Origin: Chloroflexota bacterium
Lineage (GTDB): Bacteria > Chloroflexota > Anaerolineae > Caldilineales > Caldilineaceae
Reading direction: 5' to 3'
Assembly: GCA_003577005.1 (NCBI GenBank)
Contig: QEUW01000041.1
Coordinates: forward strand, 1-29,791
DNA: 29,791 bases
Part shown: piece after piece, positions 1-6,872 of the stretch
Layout of the letters: each line of letters starts with the position of its first letter
Numbering within the stretch: the stretch's first letter is position 1
Translations under genes and position numbers: made by a program
The notes under the pieces: generated by a model
What the model was told of the DNA's origin: nothing
What the model saw: only the letters and a program-made list of their open reading frames with translations
The model's database searches: none

Positions 1-1010
1 CCATCGGGCGTCACGGCAAAGTCAACCGGGTGCGAGCCGTCGCCGGTCATAGCAGTGACGCCATCGCCGTTGAGCAGGCGCAAGCTGCCATCGTCACCGA
101 GCTGGTAACCGGTGATGGAGTGGCTGCCAAAGTTGGTGACGTAGGCATAATTGCCGCTGACTTTGATCCAGCAGCTCTCGCGCTGATAGGTATCGACCGA
201 TGCGCTGATCAGCCGTAGGCTGCCGTCGGGCCGGACCGTATAAGAAGAGACGCCGCCTGTACCCGTCAGAATTGGTCCCCGGCCAAAGACTTCGACGACC
301 AACAGGTGACCTTGTGGAGTCAAGCTGGCGGCAAAGGGCAGATGCCCATTGGCAACGGTGGTCACCGGTTTGTAATTGGGCATGCCCATGTCGTCGATGG
401 TCAAGACATGGATCTTGTGCGTGGCATGATCTTCGGTACGAATGCCCTTTTCCACCACGATGAGTTGCCGGCCATCGGGCGTGAATGCGATCTGCCCTGG
501 CGCCTGAAAGACATCGGGTGGCTCACTTCCGCCCACCCCCAACGAGCGGCGCGAACCCTCCAAGGGCACCAACCCACCATCCGGCAATACCGAAAAGCCC
601 ATGATCGTGGCGTCGCCGCCGGCATTGAGCACGTAGAGCAGGTCGCTGTGCAGCGCCAGGCTCACGGGAAAGTTGCCGCCCGAGTGTACTTTGCCGTGCA
701 GACTCAGACCATCAGGTTGGACCTGGAAGACCGATATTTCATCGCTGCCGGCGTTGACGGCAAAGAGTAGGGTCTGTTCCTTGTTCATGACCAGCGAATC
801 CTGCGAGCCGAGCGGGTCGGCAAAGGGAGCCTCGGGCCCCACCCCGGCGCCCGACCCGCCGGTGGCGAACGAACCGACCAAGCTCAGACAGCCATCCGCC
901 GCCCGTCGCAACATGACGATCTCGTTCTTGCCGTCCACGGCGTTAGTCATGAAGAAGACGGCGCCCACGCGGCCGGCCGGCATGGGCTGTCTTGGTGTCG
1001 AACTGTTCAT
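1..1010 (-). CDS. Lactonase-like beta-propeller protein (3' end outside window)
   Basis: The reading frame runs without a stop from an ATG at 1010 to the window edge, giving 336 codons; the C-terminus lies beyond position 1. The product shows repeated beta-propeller strands such as LVMNKEQTLLFAVNAGSDEI, LALHSDLLYVLNAGGD, FTPDGRQLIVVEKG and VSGNYAYVTNFGSHSITGY. This is the pattern of the YncE / 6-phosphogluconolactonase-like seven-bladed family. A strong ribosome binding site (AGGAGAG, about 7 nt upstream) fixes the start. No signal peptide is visible, so the visible part looks cytoplasmic. Family members include sugar lactonases, but many are uncharacterised, so the substrate is unknown. The small secreted-protein gene lies upstream on the same strand with a 230-bp gap, so it may have its own promoter. 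Confidence 0.85.
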   Translation of the reverse strand, partial: MNSSTPRQPMPAGRVGAVFFMTNAVDGKNEIVMLRRAADGCLSLVGSFATGGSGAGVGPEAPFADPLGSQDSLVMNKEQTLLFAVNAGSDEISVFQVQPDGLSLHGKVHSGGNFPVSLALHSDLLYVLNAGGDATIMGFSVLPDGGLVPLEGSRRSLGVGGSEPPDVFQAPGQIAFTPDGRQLIVVEKGIRTEDHATHKIHVLTIDDMGMPNYKPVTTVANGHLPFAASLTPQGHLLVVEVFGRGPILTGTGGVSSYTVRPDGSLRLISASVDTYQRESCWIKVSGNYAYVTNFGSHSITGYQLGDDGSLRLLNGDGVTAMTGDGSHPVDFAVTPD

Positions 1011-1103
1011 CGCTACTCTCCTAAAATGCGAACCTTTGCCTTGATGATTCTGTGTCTATCACCGCTCGATCCATGATAAGCTTTGGATTACCGATGCACA
1101 TCC

Positions 1104-1119
1104 AGAGGTGTACACATCT
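1104..1119. promoter_or_regulatory. Near-palindrome upstream of the beta-propeller gene
   Basis: AGAGGTGTACACATCT is a 16-nt dyad with 7 of 8 pairs matching. It lies about 95 bp upstream of the minus-strand start at 1010. It could be an operator for a dimeric regulator. No clear -10/-35 pair was found beside it, so this is only a candidate. Confidence 0.2.
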
Positions 1120-1240
1120 ATGTTGGCAATTTTACTCAATGGATAGCAGTTCTAGCGTGTGATCTGCATGGTACTTGTAGGTAGAAATACACACCGGACA
1201 GCAGTTGAATCGTTTCCATAAAGCTTTACGATTGGGTAAT

Positions 1241-1738
1241 TCACGGCAGGCAGACCATTCCCTCGTAGCGGAACTGTCCCGTCTCTTCCCCCGAGGCGCC
1301 CGTGACGAAGAGCAGGCCAGTAGCGCCGGCCAGGTCGCCGGCGCCGCCTACGATGGCCTCAAGCTCGGTCAATTCTCCACCGCTGCGGAAGACGCCGGTG
1401 TTCTCGATTTGCAGCGTGCCCCGCCGATTGCCGATCTGGACAGTAGCCGTCGTCGCGCCCGTGTAAAAGTAGACATCGGGCAGGGGTTGGTCGGTGTTCA
1501 ATGTGGTGGCAACGACATACTCGCCTTGGATGGCGCCGCTGAATGTGCCGATGCTGCAAAAATCTGCCCCACAGATGGGTGGTTCCTGCGCCCGGCCCTC
1601 GATGTGACCGTACACGGGCCGGCAGATAGCCTGGGCGCTGACACTGGCGCCACCCAATAAGAGGGCCAACGCGGCCAGTAGAAACGGCGTGAGCGGCTTG
1701 ATCAATTTGCTGCGCCAACCTGAGATTGTGTTAGGCAT
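1241..1738 (-). CDS. Small secreted protein, possible allene-oxide-cyclase-like barrel
   Basis: This 165-residue protein starts with basic residues and then a hydrophobic stretch (about 17-32, LTPFLLAALALLLGGASV) ending in a SAQA cleavage-like site, so it is probably exported. The mature part has a cysteine cluster (ICRP, PICG, DFCS) and a final VCLP cysteine, suggesting disulfides. The stretch GTFSGAIQGEY, then GTLQIENTGVF, then IVGGAGDLAGATGLLFVTG and FRYEG, resembles the small beta-barrel DUF3224 / allene oxide cyclase-like group, in which a GGTGxFAGATG motif is typical. AGGGGAA precedes the ATG at good spacing. No function can be assigned. Convergent or partner genes are absent and it appears monocistronic. 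Confidence 0.75.
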   Translation of the reverse strand: MPNTISGWRSKLIKPLTPFLLAALALLLGGASVSAQAICRPVYGHIEGRAQEPPICGADFCSIGTFSGAIQGEYVVATTLNTDQPLPDVYFYTGATTATVQIGNRRGTLQIENTGVFRSGGELTELEAIVGGAGDLAGATGLLFVTGASGEETGQFRYEGMVCLP

Positions 1739-1883
1739 AAGAGTTCCCCTTGCTAGAATGATTGAATAGCGGGCTAGTAGATAGAAAGCTCATTTTTCCA
1801 GTGGATAGATCGCCTCTTGCGACTCTTCATGTGATGCAAGTTGCATGCAAATACTCCGCTTCATTGTAGTGAGCGCGCGATCT

Positions 1884-1910
1884 AAAAACATCGTTGGGAA
1901 TGCCCAACGA
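1884..1910 (-). terminator. Intrinsic terminator, minus strand
   Basis: A perfect 8-bp stem (TCGTTGGG at 1891-1898, CCCAACGA at 1903-1910) with a 4-nt loop is followed on the minus strand by TGTTTTTA. This is a textbook intrinsic terminator for transcripts coming from the PIG-L gene or the small ORF upstream. Confidence 0.75.
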
Positions 1911-1955
1911 CGGCGAAGAAAATTGCTCAAATGCGGGTAGATGTTTCAGCGTGGA

Positions 1956-2102
1956 CTACTCAAGAGGGGTGGGCAGAAATGCCCAGGAAGTAGGGTTGAG
2001 GCGGCGGTCCACGAAGAGCGTGCTCTCGACTTCATCTATACTCTGCTCGTCGCGATAGATGACGCCGGTGACGCGTCCACTGGCTGCATCGTATTTGCCC
2101 AT
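1956..2102 (-). CDS. Small hypothetical protein, 48 residues
   Basis: The ORF starts at an ATG at 2102 and encodes MGKYDAASGRVTGVIYRDEQ followed by 28 more residues (acidic SIDEVEST, then LFVDRRLNPTSWAF). The frame stays open further upstream to 2180, but that part is made of the G/C-rich inverted repeat and is unlikely to be translated. The only support is a GGAG-like sequence about 13 nt upstream, a position between the PIG-L gene and a strong minus-strand terminator, and sensible amino-acid composition. I recognise no family. It could be a chance ORF in the PIG-L transcript trailer. Confidence 0.35.
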   Translation of the reverse strand: MGKYDAASGRVTGVIYRDEQSIDEVESTLFVDRRLNPTSWAFLPTPLE

Positions 2103-2129
2103 GCGCTGTCTCACTCCACTTGTAGGGGA

Positions 2130-2193
2130 ATAGGGAGATGGGGGGATAAGGGGGTTGCGTGAGAGACGAATTGCTCCCACCCCATCTCCCTAT
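2130..2193. repeat. Inverted repeat, 14-bp arms
   Basis: ATAGGGAGATGGGG (2130-2143) is the exact reverse complement of 2180-2193, with a 36-nt loop. It lies directly downstream of the PIG-L stop codon. No T-tract follows, so it is not a classical terminator; it may protect or process the 3' end of the transcript. Confidence 0.6.
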
Positions 2194-2206
2194 CCGCCCA
2201 ACCTCG

Positions 2207-2986
2207 CTACCGCTCTCCCGTCGCCACTTCGGCCGCGATCTGGCTCAGCTTGTCCCATTCCTCGTCGTTGACCAGCGTGATGACGCGGAAGACCTCGGCG
2301 TACTCCATCTCTTTGCCTTTGGCGGCCTCGGCGCCCCACTGGCGCATCATCGGCTCCGGGTCCCACTCGCCCATCTGGCTCACATGTTTGCGCAGGGCGG
2401 CCAGTTTGAGGTCAATCGTGTCGGTGGTGTTGACATAGACCGTACCAGGCGCGCCCTCGCCCCAGTTCATTACATAGACCTTGCGCACCTTGTGCGCCTG
2501 TAGCCCCTCCTCGGCCAGCTCTTCAAAGACATGGGGTTGGCCCGCGGCGGGGAAGACAGCATCGACCGCAGCAAAGCCGACGGCCCGGTGGTCGGGATGG
2601 TTGATGTAATGTTCACCAGCCCACAGGACCGCCGGGTCGGTAGTGATGACCGCTTCGGGGCGGAAGCGGCGGATCTCGCGCACCAGCTTTTTGCGCAGTG
2701 CCAGGGTGTTCTCCACCATGCCGTCGGGTTCGCGCAGAAAGACCACATCACGGACGCCAAGCACCTCGGCGGCGGCCAACTGTTCGGCCTCGCGAATCTC
2801 GGCGGCCTGGGCGCGCGTAATATCGGGTTTTGCGATACCCACGTCGCCGCTGGTGACCAGCACATAGGCAACTTTACAGCCTGCCTGCACCCAGCGCGCC
2901 ACCGTCCCCGCACAGCTAAACTCGATGTCATCCGGGTGGGCCATGATCACCATTGCGCGCTGTGGTGTATATCCTGCATTACTCAT
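2207..2986 (-). CDS. PIG-L family N-acyl deacetylase
   Basis: The 259-residue protein has the zinc-binding signature of the PIG-L/LmbE family: AHPDD at 16-20 and HPDH at 130-133. Family members are metal-dependent hydrolases that remove N-acyl groups from glucosamine-containing substrates such as N-acetylglucosaminyl-phosphatidylinositol, or act in mycothiol/bacillithiol biosynthesis and antibiotic tailoring. The length is normal. The C-terminal third (about 180-259) is mainly helical and variable, so the substrate cannot be read. No signal peptide is seen, so it is probably cytosolic. It is divergent from the metallophosphoesterase gene across a 295-bp region that carries a nested palindrome. 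No partner biosynthesis genes are nearby. Confidence 0.92.
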   Translation of the reverse strand: MSNAGYTPQRAMVIMAHPDDIEFSCAGTVARWVQAGCKVAYVLVTSGDVGIAKPDITRAQAAEIREAEQLAAAEVLGVRDVVFLREPDGMVENTLALRKKLVREIRRFRPEAVITTDPAVLWAGEHYINHPDHRAVGFAAVDAVFPAAGQPHVFEELAEEGLQAHKVRKVYVMNWGEGAPGTVYVNTTDTIDLKLAALRKHVSQMGEWDPEPMMRQWGAEAAKGKEMEYAEVFRVITLVNDEEWDKLSQIAAEVATGER

Positions 2987-3041
2987 CCTGATGTCTCCAT
3001 TTCGCTTGTTTAATCCACAGAACAGGCGAATTTATCCAGGA

Positions 3042-3126
3042 TAGGAGTTACACAGTTGGATTCGTTCCTCAGAGGTGCAGCGCACTTTGCAAGTGCATCG
3101 CACCTGGAGCAACTGCGTAACTCCTA
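3042..3126. repeat. Nested palindromic repeat, copy 1
   Basis: An inner 33-nt dyad (3073-3105) pairs AGGTGCAGCGCAC with GTGCATCGCACCT. It is enclosed by a 17-bp outer inverted repeat: TAGGAGTTACACAGTTG (3042-3058) against 3110-3126, with one mismatch. The inner part matches copy 2 (22094-22126) at 31 of 33 positions. It sits in the divergent region between the PIG-L and metallophosphoesterase genes, so it is not a shared terminator. Confidence 0.85.
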
Positions 3127-3266
3127 CAGGAATTGAATTGTCGTGGATAAAAATCGCCTTTTGAGAAATTACGTATCCATTGCGCAGATTGGCCGCGGCG
3201 ATGGCACCGATTCGCCCATTCGTGCGTTATGATTCGGATTGTCATTCATCTTGCCCGCTTTGTCCA

Positions 3267-3274
3267 GAGAGGAG
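3267..3274 (+). promoter_or_regulatory. Shine-Dalgarno deciding a TTG start
   Basis: AGAGGAGA lies 7 nt before TTG at 3282 and is the only strong ribosome binding site in the upstream part of this frame. It favours a TTG start over the upstream TTG (3180) and ATG (3201). Confidence 0.6.
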
Positions 3275-3281
3275 ATTGTCA

Positions 3282-4181
3282 TTGTCTCTATTACCTTTCT
3301 TACCGGCTGAATTGCCGGCGGAACGCATCGCTGCCCGCATTGCGTTGATCAGCGATACCCACATGCCGCAGCGCTGTCTGGCCCTGCCAGAGGTGCTTTT
3401 TGACCTCTTTGGCGGCGCCGACCTGGTGCTCCACGCCGGGGATGTGGGCGAACTGTGGGTGTTGGACCAGTTGAGCCGTATCGCGCCTGTCGTCGCAGTC
3501 CACGGCAACGACGACTCGGCGGATTCCCAGCGTGAATTGCCCTATCAACAGGTCGTTACGGTGGCCGGAGTGCGCATGCTCCTCTGGCACAGCCATTATC
3601 CCGATCGGATCGATGAGATGGAGTCGCGCCGTGATGACCGGATCATCCCCAAGCTGGACCGTTCGGTGGCGCGCGCCAAACGTGCCGGTGCGCGGGTCGC
3701 CCTCTTTGGACACTGGCACATCCCGCTGACCCATGAGGTAGACGGCGTGCTGGTGGTCAATCCTGGTGCGCTGGCGCCGGGCAACGCCATCACCCGGCTG
3801 TTGCGCCAGACGGTCGCCTGGCTCTTTTTGCGCGAGGATGGGAAGCCGTTTGTCTGCCACATTGATCTGGCACAGCCCGACCGCCCCTTTGTCCCACAGA
3901 TCGACTGGCCGGCTGGTTTCAAGGTGGCGCTGCGCCAGTTTAACGAGTCGATCCTTGCCCCAGAACTTGTCGCCCAAATGAATGCATTGAATCGCACTGT
4001 GGAGCAGATCGGGTTTGAGTTTGGCCTGCCGCCGCTGCTGCGTGTAGCGCACCGCTGCTGGGCGGGCGAACAGGCGCTCATCACGCTGGCGGATTGGCAG
4101 ACCGAAGTCGAGTGCGATCCCGACCTGCCTCCTCGTGTCAAGGCCGAATATCTCAGGTTGCTGTATGCGTTCTCTGTATAA
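3282..4181 (+). CDS. YfcE/MJ0936-type metallophosphoesterase with C-terminal extension
   Basis: Read from TTG 3282, the protein has 299 residues. The calcineurin-like metallophosphoesterase motifs are in order: SDTH (D25, H27), LHAGD (50-54), GNDD (75-78), LWHSH (about 102-105) and GHWH (143-146). These residues bind the two metal ions of the YfcE/MJ0936 phosphodiesterase group, which normally ends near residue 165-190. Here about 120 more residues follow (from roughly 175), with no motif I recognise. The frame is open upstream to a TTG at 3180, but the residues encoded there resemble no part of the family. The gene ends with a palindromic heptamer repeat and converges on the GH140-like gene. 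The substrate is unknown. Confidence 0.85.
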   Translation: MSLLPFLPAELPAERIAARIALISDTHMPQRCLALPEVLFDLFGGADLVLHAGDVGELWVLDQLSRIAPVVAVHGNDDSADSQRELPYQQVVTVAGVRMLLWHSHYPDRIDEMESRRDDRIIPKLDRSVARAKRAGARVALFGHWHIPLTHEVDGVLVVNPGALAPGNAITRLLRQTVAWLFLREDGKPFVCHIDLAQPDRPFVPQIDWPAGFKVALRQFNESILAPELVAQMNALNRTVEQIGFEFGLPPLLRVAHRCWAGEQALITLADWQTEVECDPDLPPRVKAEYLRLLYAFSV

Positions 4182-4190
4182 ATTATGAAT

Positions 4191-4237
4191 GACGATGGAC
4201 GGTGGATCATCGTCTATCGTCCATCGTTCTCGTCTAC
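4191..4237. repeat. Heptamer-type inverted repeat between convergent genes
   Basis: ACGATGGACG (4192-4201) pairs with CGTCCATCGT (4218-4227). On the minus strand the sequence reads as CGATGGA, CGATAGA, CGATGAT in tandem 7-nt steps. The GH140-like gene takes its stop codon (4214-4216) and last residues from it. It probably acts as a bidirectional 3'-end hairpin. Confidence 0.65.
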
Positions 4238-5584
4238 TACCCCTGGTGGGCTAAACTCCCGCGCCGGGTCATCCAGCACCAGCACCCAGTCTGGCCCATC
4301 TACCGGTGGGGTAAAGCTGGCCTTCCCCATTGCGTGAACCTGGCCGATAGCTGTCGCCTCGCCCGTGCGCGGATTGTACCACCAGGCAACCATACCACGA
4401 CCGGTGAGCCGTTCGAGGTTGATAGTCACCGCCTCGCGTACCGGCAAATAGACAAGGGCGTAGCTGCCATCGGCGGCGCGGGTGGCGCGGATGTGGCTTT
4501 CGGCGGCTCCGGCCAGCGTGACGAGCAGCGCCTGGTCGGGCACCCGTTCGACAAAGGGACGGGATTCCATGAGCGCGCGCAAGTATTGCATCTGGTTGGC
4601 GCCAGGCCGTTCGATGGCCTCTGGCCAGGGCCGGTCGGCGTGGTTGATCGCCGGTCGCGGTGGCGCAAAAAATTGCCAGACGGCGTGGTGCCCATAGGTA
4701 ACGCCGCAGCCGCCGGCGAAGACCGAGCGATAACTCTGTTTGCGCACATCATAGGCGCGGTAGTAGCCGTTGGCCGGGCTCCACTGGGGCCAGGGGTTGA
4801 CAGGGTGGTCTTCGTAGTTGGGTTCGCCGTCGAGCGTGGGTTTGGCCGGCTGGAGGTTGTAATCGCGTTCGATCTGCTCCCAGACCGGCGCATCACGCCC
4901 GCTGCCGTGGCCCGACTGCATCATGTTGAAGTCGAGCCAGCTTTCCTCGTGCAGCCAGAGGCTGCTGGCGTGGCGACCATTGGGATGGTAGGTTTTGAGC
5001 GTACGGAAGCCGGCGCCCTCGTCGATGCCGGTCGCCATCGCGCGCCAGAGCGGGCGATAGTCGTTCTCCTCGTGGATCGCCGGGCGGTCGCCACCCAAGA
5101 TCCAGAGCACGTTGGTCTGCGTCCTATAGCGCGCGCCGAGAAAACGGCCGTAGGCATAGGCATTCTCCGGTGTAAAGACAACGGGGCCGACTCCCCACTG
5201 GTTGCGGTTCACCTTGTCTCCCCACGTGGGCAGCAGACCGATATAAAGCTCGTGCGCCGCCGCCAGTTGGATCAATTCATCGACATAGGCGAAGTAGGCT
5301 TCATTCGGGCGGGTGGGGTCGTCCTCGGTGAGCGGAGTTTCACCATACGCATTGGGTGTATGGAGCCCATCGAACTCGGCCAGCGCCACGGCCTGGATCA
5401 CATTGAAACGCTGGCGGCGCCGGGTGGCAAAATAGTGAGCGGCCTCTTCCCGTGTCAGCCGGTGAAAGAGTTCCCAGCCGGTGTCGGCCAGCCAGAAAAA
5501 GGGTGCACCGGCCTCAGTAACAAGAAACCGGCGATTGTCACTCACACGGATGCGGGGCAATGCGCTGGCGCGGGTGGTCTTCAT
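4214..5584 (-). CDS. GH140-like glycoside hydrolase (DUF4038, apiosidase-like)
   Basis: The start at 5584 is set by AGAGG about 7 nt upstream; the frame is open to 5689 but the extra residues do not match the family. The 456-residue protein begins with a beta-rich lead-in and [12 protein letters not shown] (29-40), the hallmark of the DUF4038 apiosidase-like TIM-barrel. Conserved segments follow: LPTWGDK (about 118-124), WILGGDRP (161-168) and LDGEPNYED (261-269). By analogy with GH140, the Asp of GGD and the Glu of GEP are likely catalytic acids. The last 90 or so residues, with YNPRTGEA and VLVLDD, resemble the C-terminal domain usually found after DUF4038. No signal peptide is seen, so it probably acts on imported oligosaccharides. 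The substrate (apiose-containing pectin or another plant glycan) is an inference. Confidence 0.85.
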   Translation of the reverse strand: MKTTRASALPRIRVSDNRRFLVTEAGAPFFWLADTGWELFHRLTREEAAHYFATRRRQRFNVIQAVALAEFDGLHTPNAYGETPLTEDDPTRPNEAYFAYVDELIQLAAAHELYIGLLPTWGDKVNRNQWGVGPVVFTPENAYAYGRFLGARYRTQTNVLWILGGDRPAIHEENDYRPLWRAMATGIDEGAGFRTLKTYHPNGRHASSLWLHEESWLDFNMMQSGHGSGRDAPVWEQIERDYNLQPAKPTLDGEPNYEDHPVNPWPQWSPANGYYRAYDVRKQSYRSVFAGGCGVTYGHHAVWQFFAPPRPAINHADRPWPEAIERPGANQMQYLRALMESRPFVERVPDQALLVTLAGAAESHIRATRAADGSYALVYLPVREAVTINLERLTGRGMVAWWYNPRTGEATAIGQVHAMGKASFTPPVDGPDWVLVLDDPAREFSPPGVVDENDGR

Positions 5585-5743
5585 GAATTTACCTCTCATC
5601 CAGATCAGGTTGGGGTTGGTTTTGATCACCGGCAGAACGTGGGCCAGCAAGAAAATCGCAGACTGGGGCGCTCTGGGTTCTCGGGACAAACAGCAGCCGT
5701 GCCCTGTCGTTCCGTGGTGCTTGGTGCTTGCATCAAATCAACC

Positions 5744-5806
5744 GAGGTGCAAATGTCGATCTTGTCTGCTTTGCTTAAGCAAAGCAGACAATTTTTGCAC
5801 ATCTAG
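5744..5806 (+). CDS. Possible 17-residue leader peptide upstream of the rRNA methyltransferase
   Basis: ATG at 5753 opens MSILSALLKQSRQFLHI, ending at TAG 5804-5806. GAGG at 5744-5747 stands at a usable Shine-Dalgarno distance (the listed span includes it). Thirty of the 54 coding bases form a perfect palindrome followed by TTTTT. Short ORFs that overlap an attenuator hairpin are known from inducible ribosome-methylation genes such as erm, which is the only reason to list it. A chance ORF of this length is quite possible. Confidence 0.3.
   Translation, partial: EVQMSILSALLKQSRQFLHI
5762..5796 (+). terminator. Perfect 30-nt palindrome with T-tract ahead of the methyltransferase gene
   Basis: Positions 5762-5776 (TTGTCTGCTTTGCTT) and 5777-5791 are exact reverse complements, and TTTTT follows at 5792-5796. 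An outer GTGCAAA/TTTGCAC pair (5747-5753 and 5794-5800) encloses it. On the plus strand this has the form of an intrinsic terminator, yet no plus-strand gene lies upstream. An attenuator in the leader of the methyltransferase, or a dimer operator, fits better. Confidence 0.6.
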
Positions 5807-5810
5807 CCTA

Positions 5811-5839
5811 TGGATTATAGCACAGCGTGCTGGTATACT
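5811..5839 (+). promoter_or_regulatory. Candidate sigma-70 promoter for the methyltransferase
   Basis: TGGATT (5811-5816), a 17-nt spacer and TATACT (5834-5839), with an extended -10 element TGG directly before it. Transcription would start near 5846, leaving a short leader before the ATG at 5890. If this is the only promoter, the palindrome at 5762-5791 is upstream of the transcript and would be an operator rather than an attenuator. Confidence 0.5.
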
Positions 5840-5889
5840 GTACAACATGCACAGCCCGGCGTCTGATTTTCACAAAGATCGAATCGCTC

Positions 5890-6687
5890 ATGCCCGCTCC
5901 TGAACTCGATCGTCTTGTCGCCAACGTGACCACGAGCCGCAAGTACCGGCAGATCGCACCGGCGCTGGTGCGCAACCTGGGTGCACAAGAGCTAGCCAGG
6001 CGGCGCAACTTTAAGGAAGCGGTAAAGGCGACAAAGAACAAGCTGCACCAGATTGCGGCAGTCTACCAAGAGGGCGCCTTTGCCTATGAGCAGTGGTATA
6101 ATACCCTGCAAGAGGCACCGGATCGGGCTGGGCTGCGCGCCGCCTGCGCTGCCATCATGGCGTATCACGCATCGACGCGCGAACGGTTGCCGATCCTCGA
6201 TACTTTTTACACCACCCTTTTCACCGGGTTGCCGCCCATCACCTCGATCCTTGACCTGGCCTGTGGTCTCAACCCGCTGGCCATACCGTGGATGCCACTG
6301 GGCGGGAACGTCCGCTACTTTGCCTACGACATCTATCAAGACCAGATCGATTTTCTCAACCGTTGCTTCCCCTTGTTGAGTGTTCAGGGCCGGGCGCAGG
6401 TGTGCGATCTCCTGCAGTGCCATCCACCCCAACGAGCCGATGTGGCGCTGCTGCTCAAGACGATCCCCTGTCTGGAGCAAGTGGAGAACGGAGTGGGCCG
6501 CCGCCTCCTCGACCGGGTCGATACCCCCGTGGTCATCGTCTCGTTTCCGGTGCATAGCCTGAGTGGCCATGAAAAGGGGATGCTCGACCACTATGAACGT
6601 TACTTCTATGAACTGGTGGCGGGTCGCCCGTGGCAGATCAATCGCTATGTCTTTGCCACTGAACTGGCCTTTCGTATCCGTCGTTGA
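5890..6687 (+). CDS. 16S rRNA (guanine(1405)-N7)-methyltransferase, Arm/Rmt/FmrO family
   Basis: The 265-residue product matches this family along its whole length. The N-terminal helical, rRNA-binding domain shows SRKYR (16-20) and KEAVKATKNKLHQI (42-55). The S-adenosylmethionine-binding fold shows LDLACGLNPL (121-130) and YFAYDI (143-148). LLLKTIPCLEQ (177-187) and SFPVHSLSGHEKGM (208-221) follow. Family members methylate N7 of G1405 in the decoding site of 30S subunits and give high resistance to 4,6-disubstituted deoxystreptamine aminoglycosides such as gentamicin and kanamycin. No antibiotic biosynthesis cluster or mobile element is visible, so the gene looks like resident chromosomal DNA. 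The frame is open to 5827, but homology starts at the ATG at 5890. A terminator follows. Confidence 0.93.
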   Translation: MPAPELDRLVANVTTSRKYRQIAPALVRNLGAQELARRRNFKEAVKATKNKLHQIAAVYQEGAFAYEQWYNTLQEAPDRAGLRAACAAIMAYHASTRERLPILDTFYTTLFTGLPPITSILDLACGLNPLAIPWMPLGGNVRYFAYDIYQDQIDFLNRCFPLLSVQGRAQVCDLLQCHPPQRADVALLLKTIPCLEQVENGVGRRLLDRVDTPVVIVSFPVHSLSGHEKGMLDHYERYFYELVAGRPWQINRYVFATELAFRIRR

Positions 6688-6731
6688 TGCAAGACGAATG
6701 CGCAGAGAAGAACCGCGGATTGGCAGAAAGC

Positions 6732-6771
6732 CACGGATTTTCATTGCTCAACTGCGAATCCGTGACTTTTT
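6732..6771 (+). terminator. Intrinsic terminator after the methyltransferase
   Basis: CACGGATT (6732-6739) pairs with AATCCGTG (6757-6764); ACTTTTT follows. A partial direct copy (CCGCGGATT near 6712-6720) precedes the stem. Confidence 0.65.
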
Positions 6772-6872
6772 GAGAATTCGCAGTCTATCTTTGCCAAATT
6801 TGGAATTGCTGGTAGCCCTGGTTCCGCTGCGCTGATTTGCGTTGCATCGGCCAGCCGGGTAAACTCTGGCCT

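Larger units (their letters stand above)
5585..5889. other. Divergent intergenic region, GH140-like / methyltransferase
   Basis: This 305-bp stretch has no conventional gene. It holds the 30-nt palindrome, the candidate leader ORF and the candidate promoter at 5811-5839. It also has a short direct repeat GGTGCTT GGTGCTT near 5717-5730. Confidence 0.7.

Noticed and set aside
5762..5796. Palindrome as terminator of an upstream plus-strand gene
   Set aside because: No plus-strand gene exists between 4181 and this site, so an ordinary 3'-end role is unlikely.
4202..5806. Long plus-strand ORF (534 codons)
   Set aside because: It is antisense to the GH140-like gene, which has clear motifs. Only its last 18 codons, outside that gene, are considered as a possible leader peptide.
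5992..6744. Minus-strand ORF of 250 codons
   Set aside because: Antisense to the rRNA methyltransferase; no family features or ribosome binding site.
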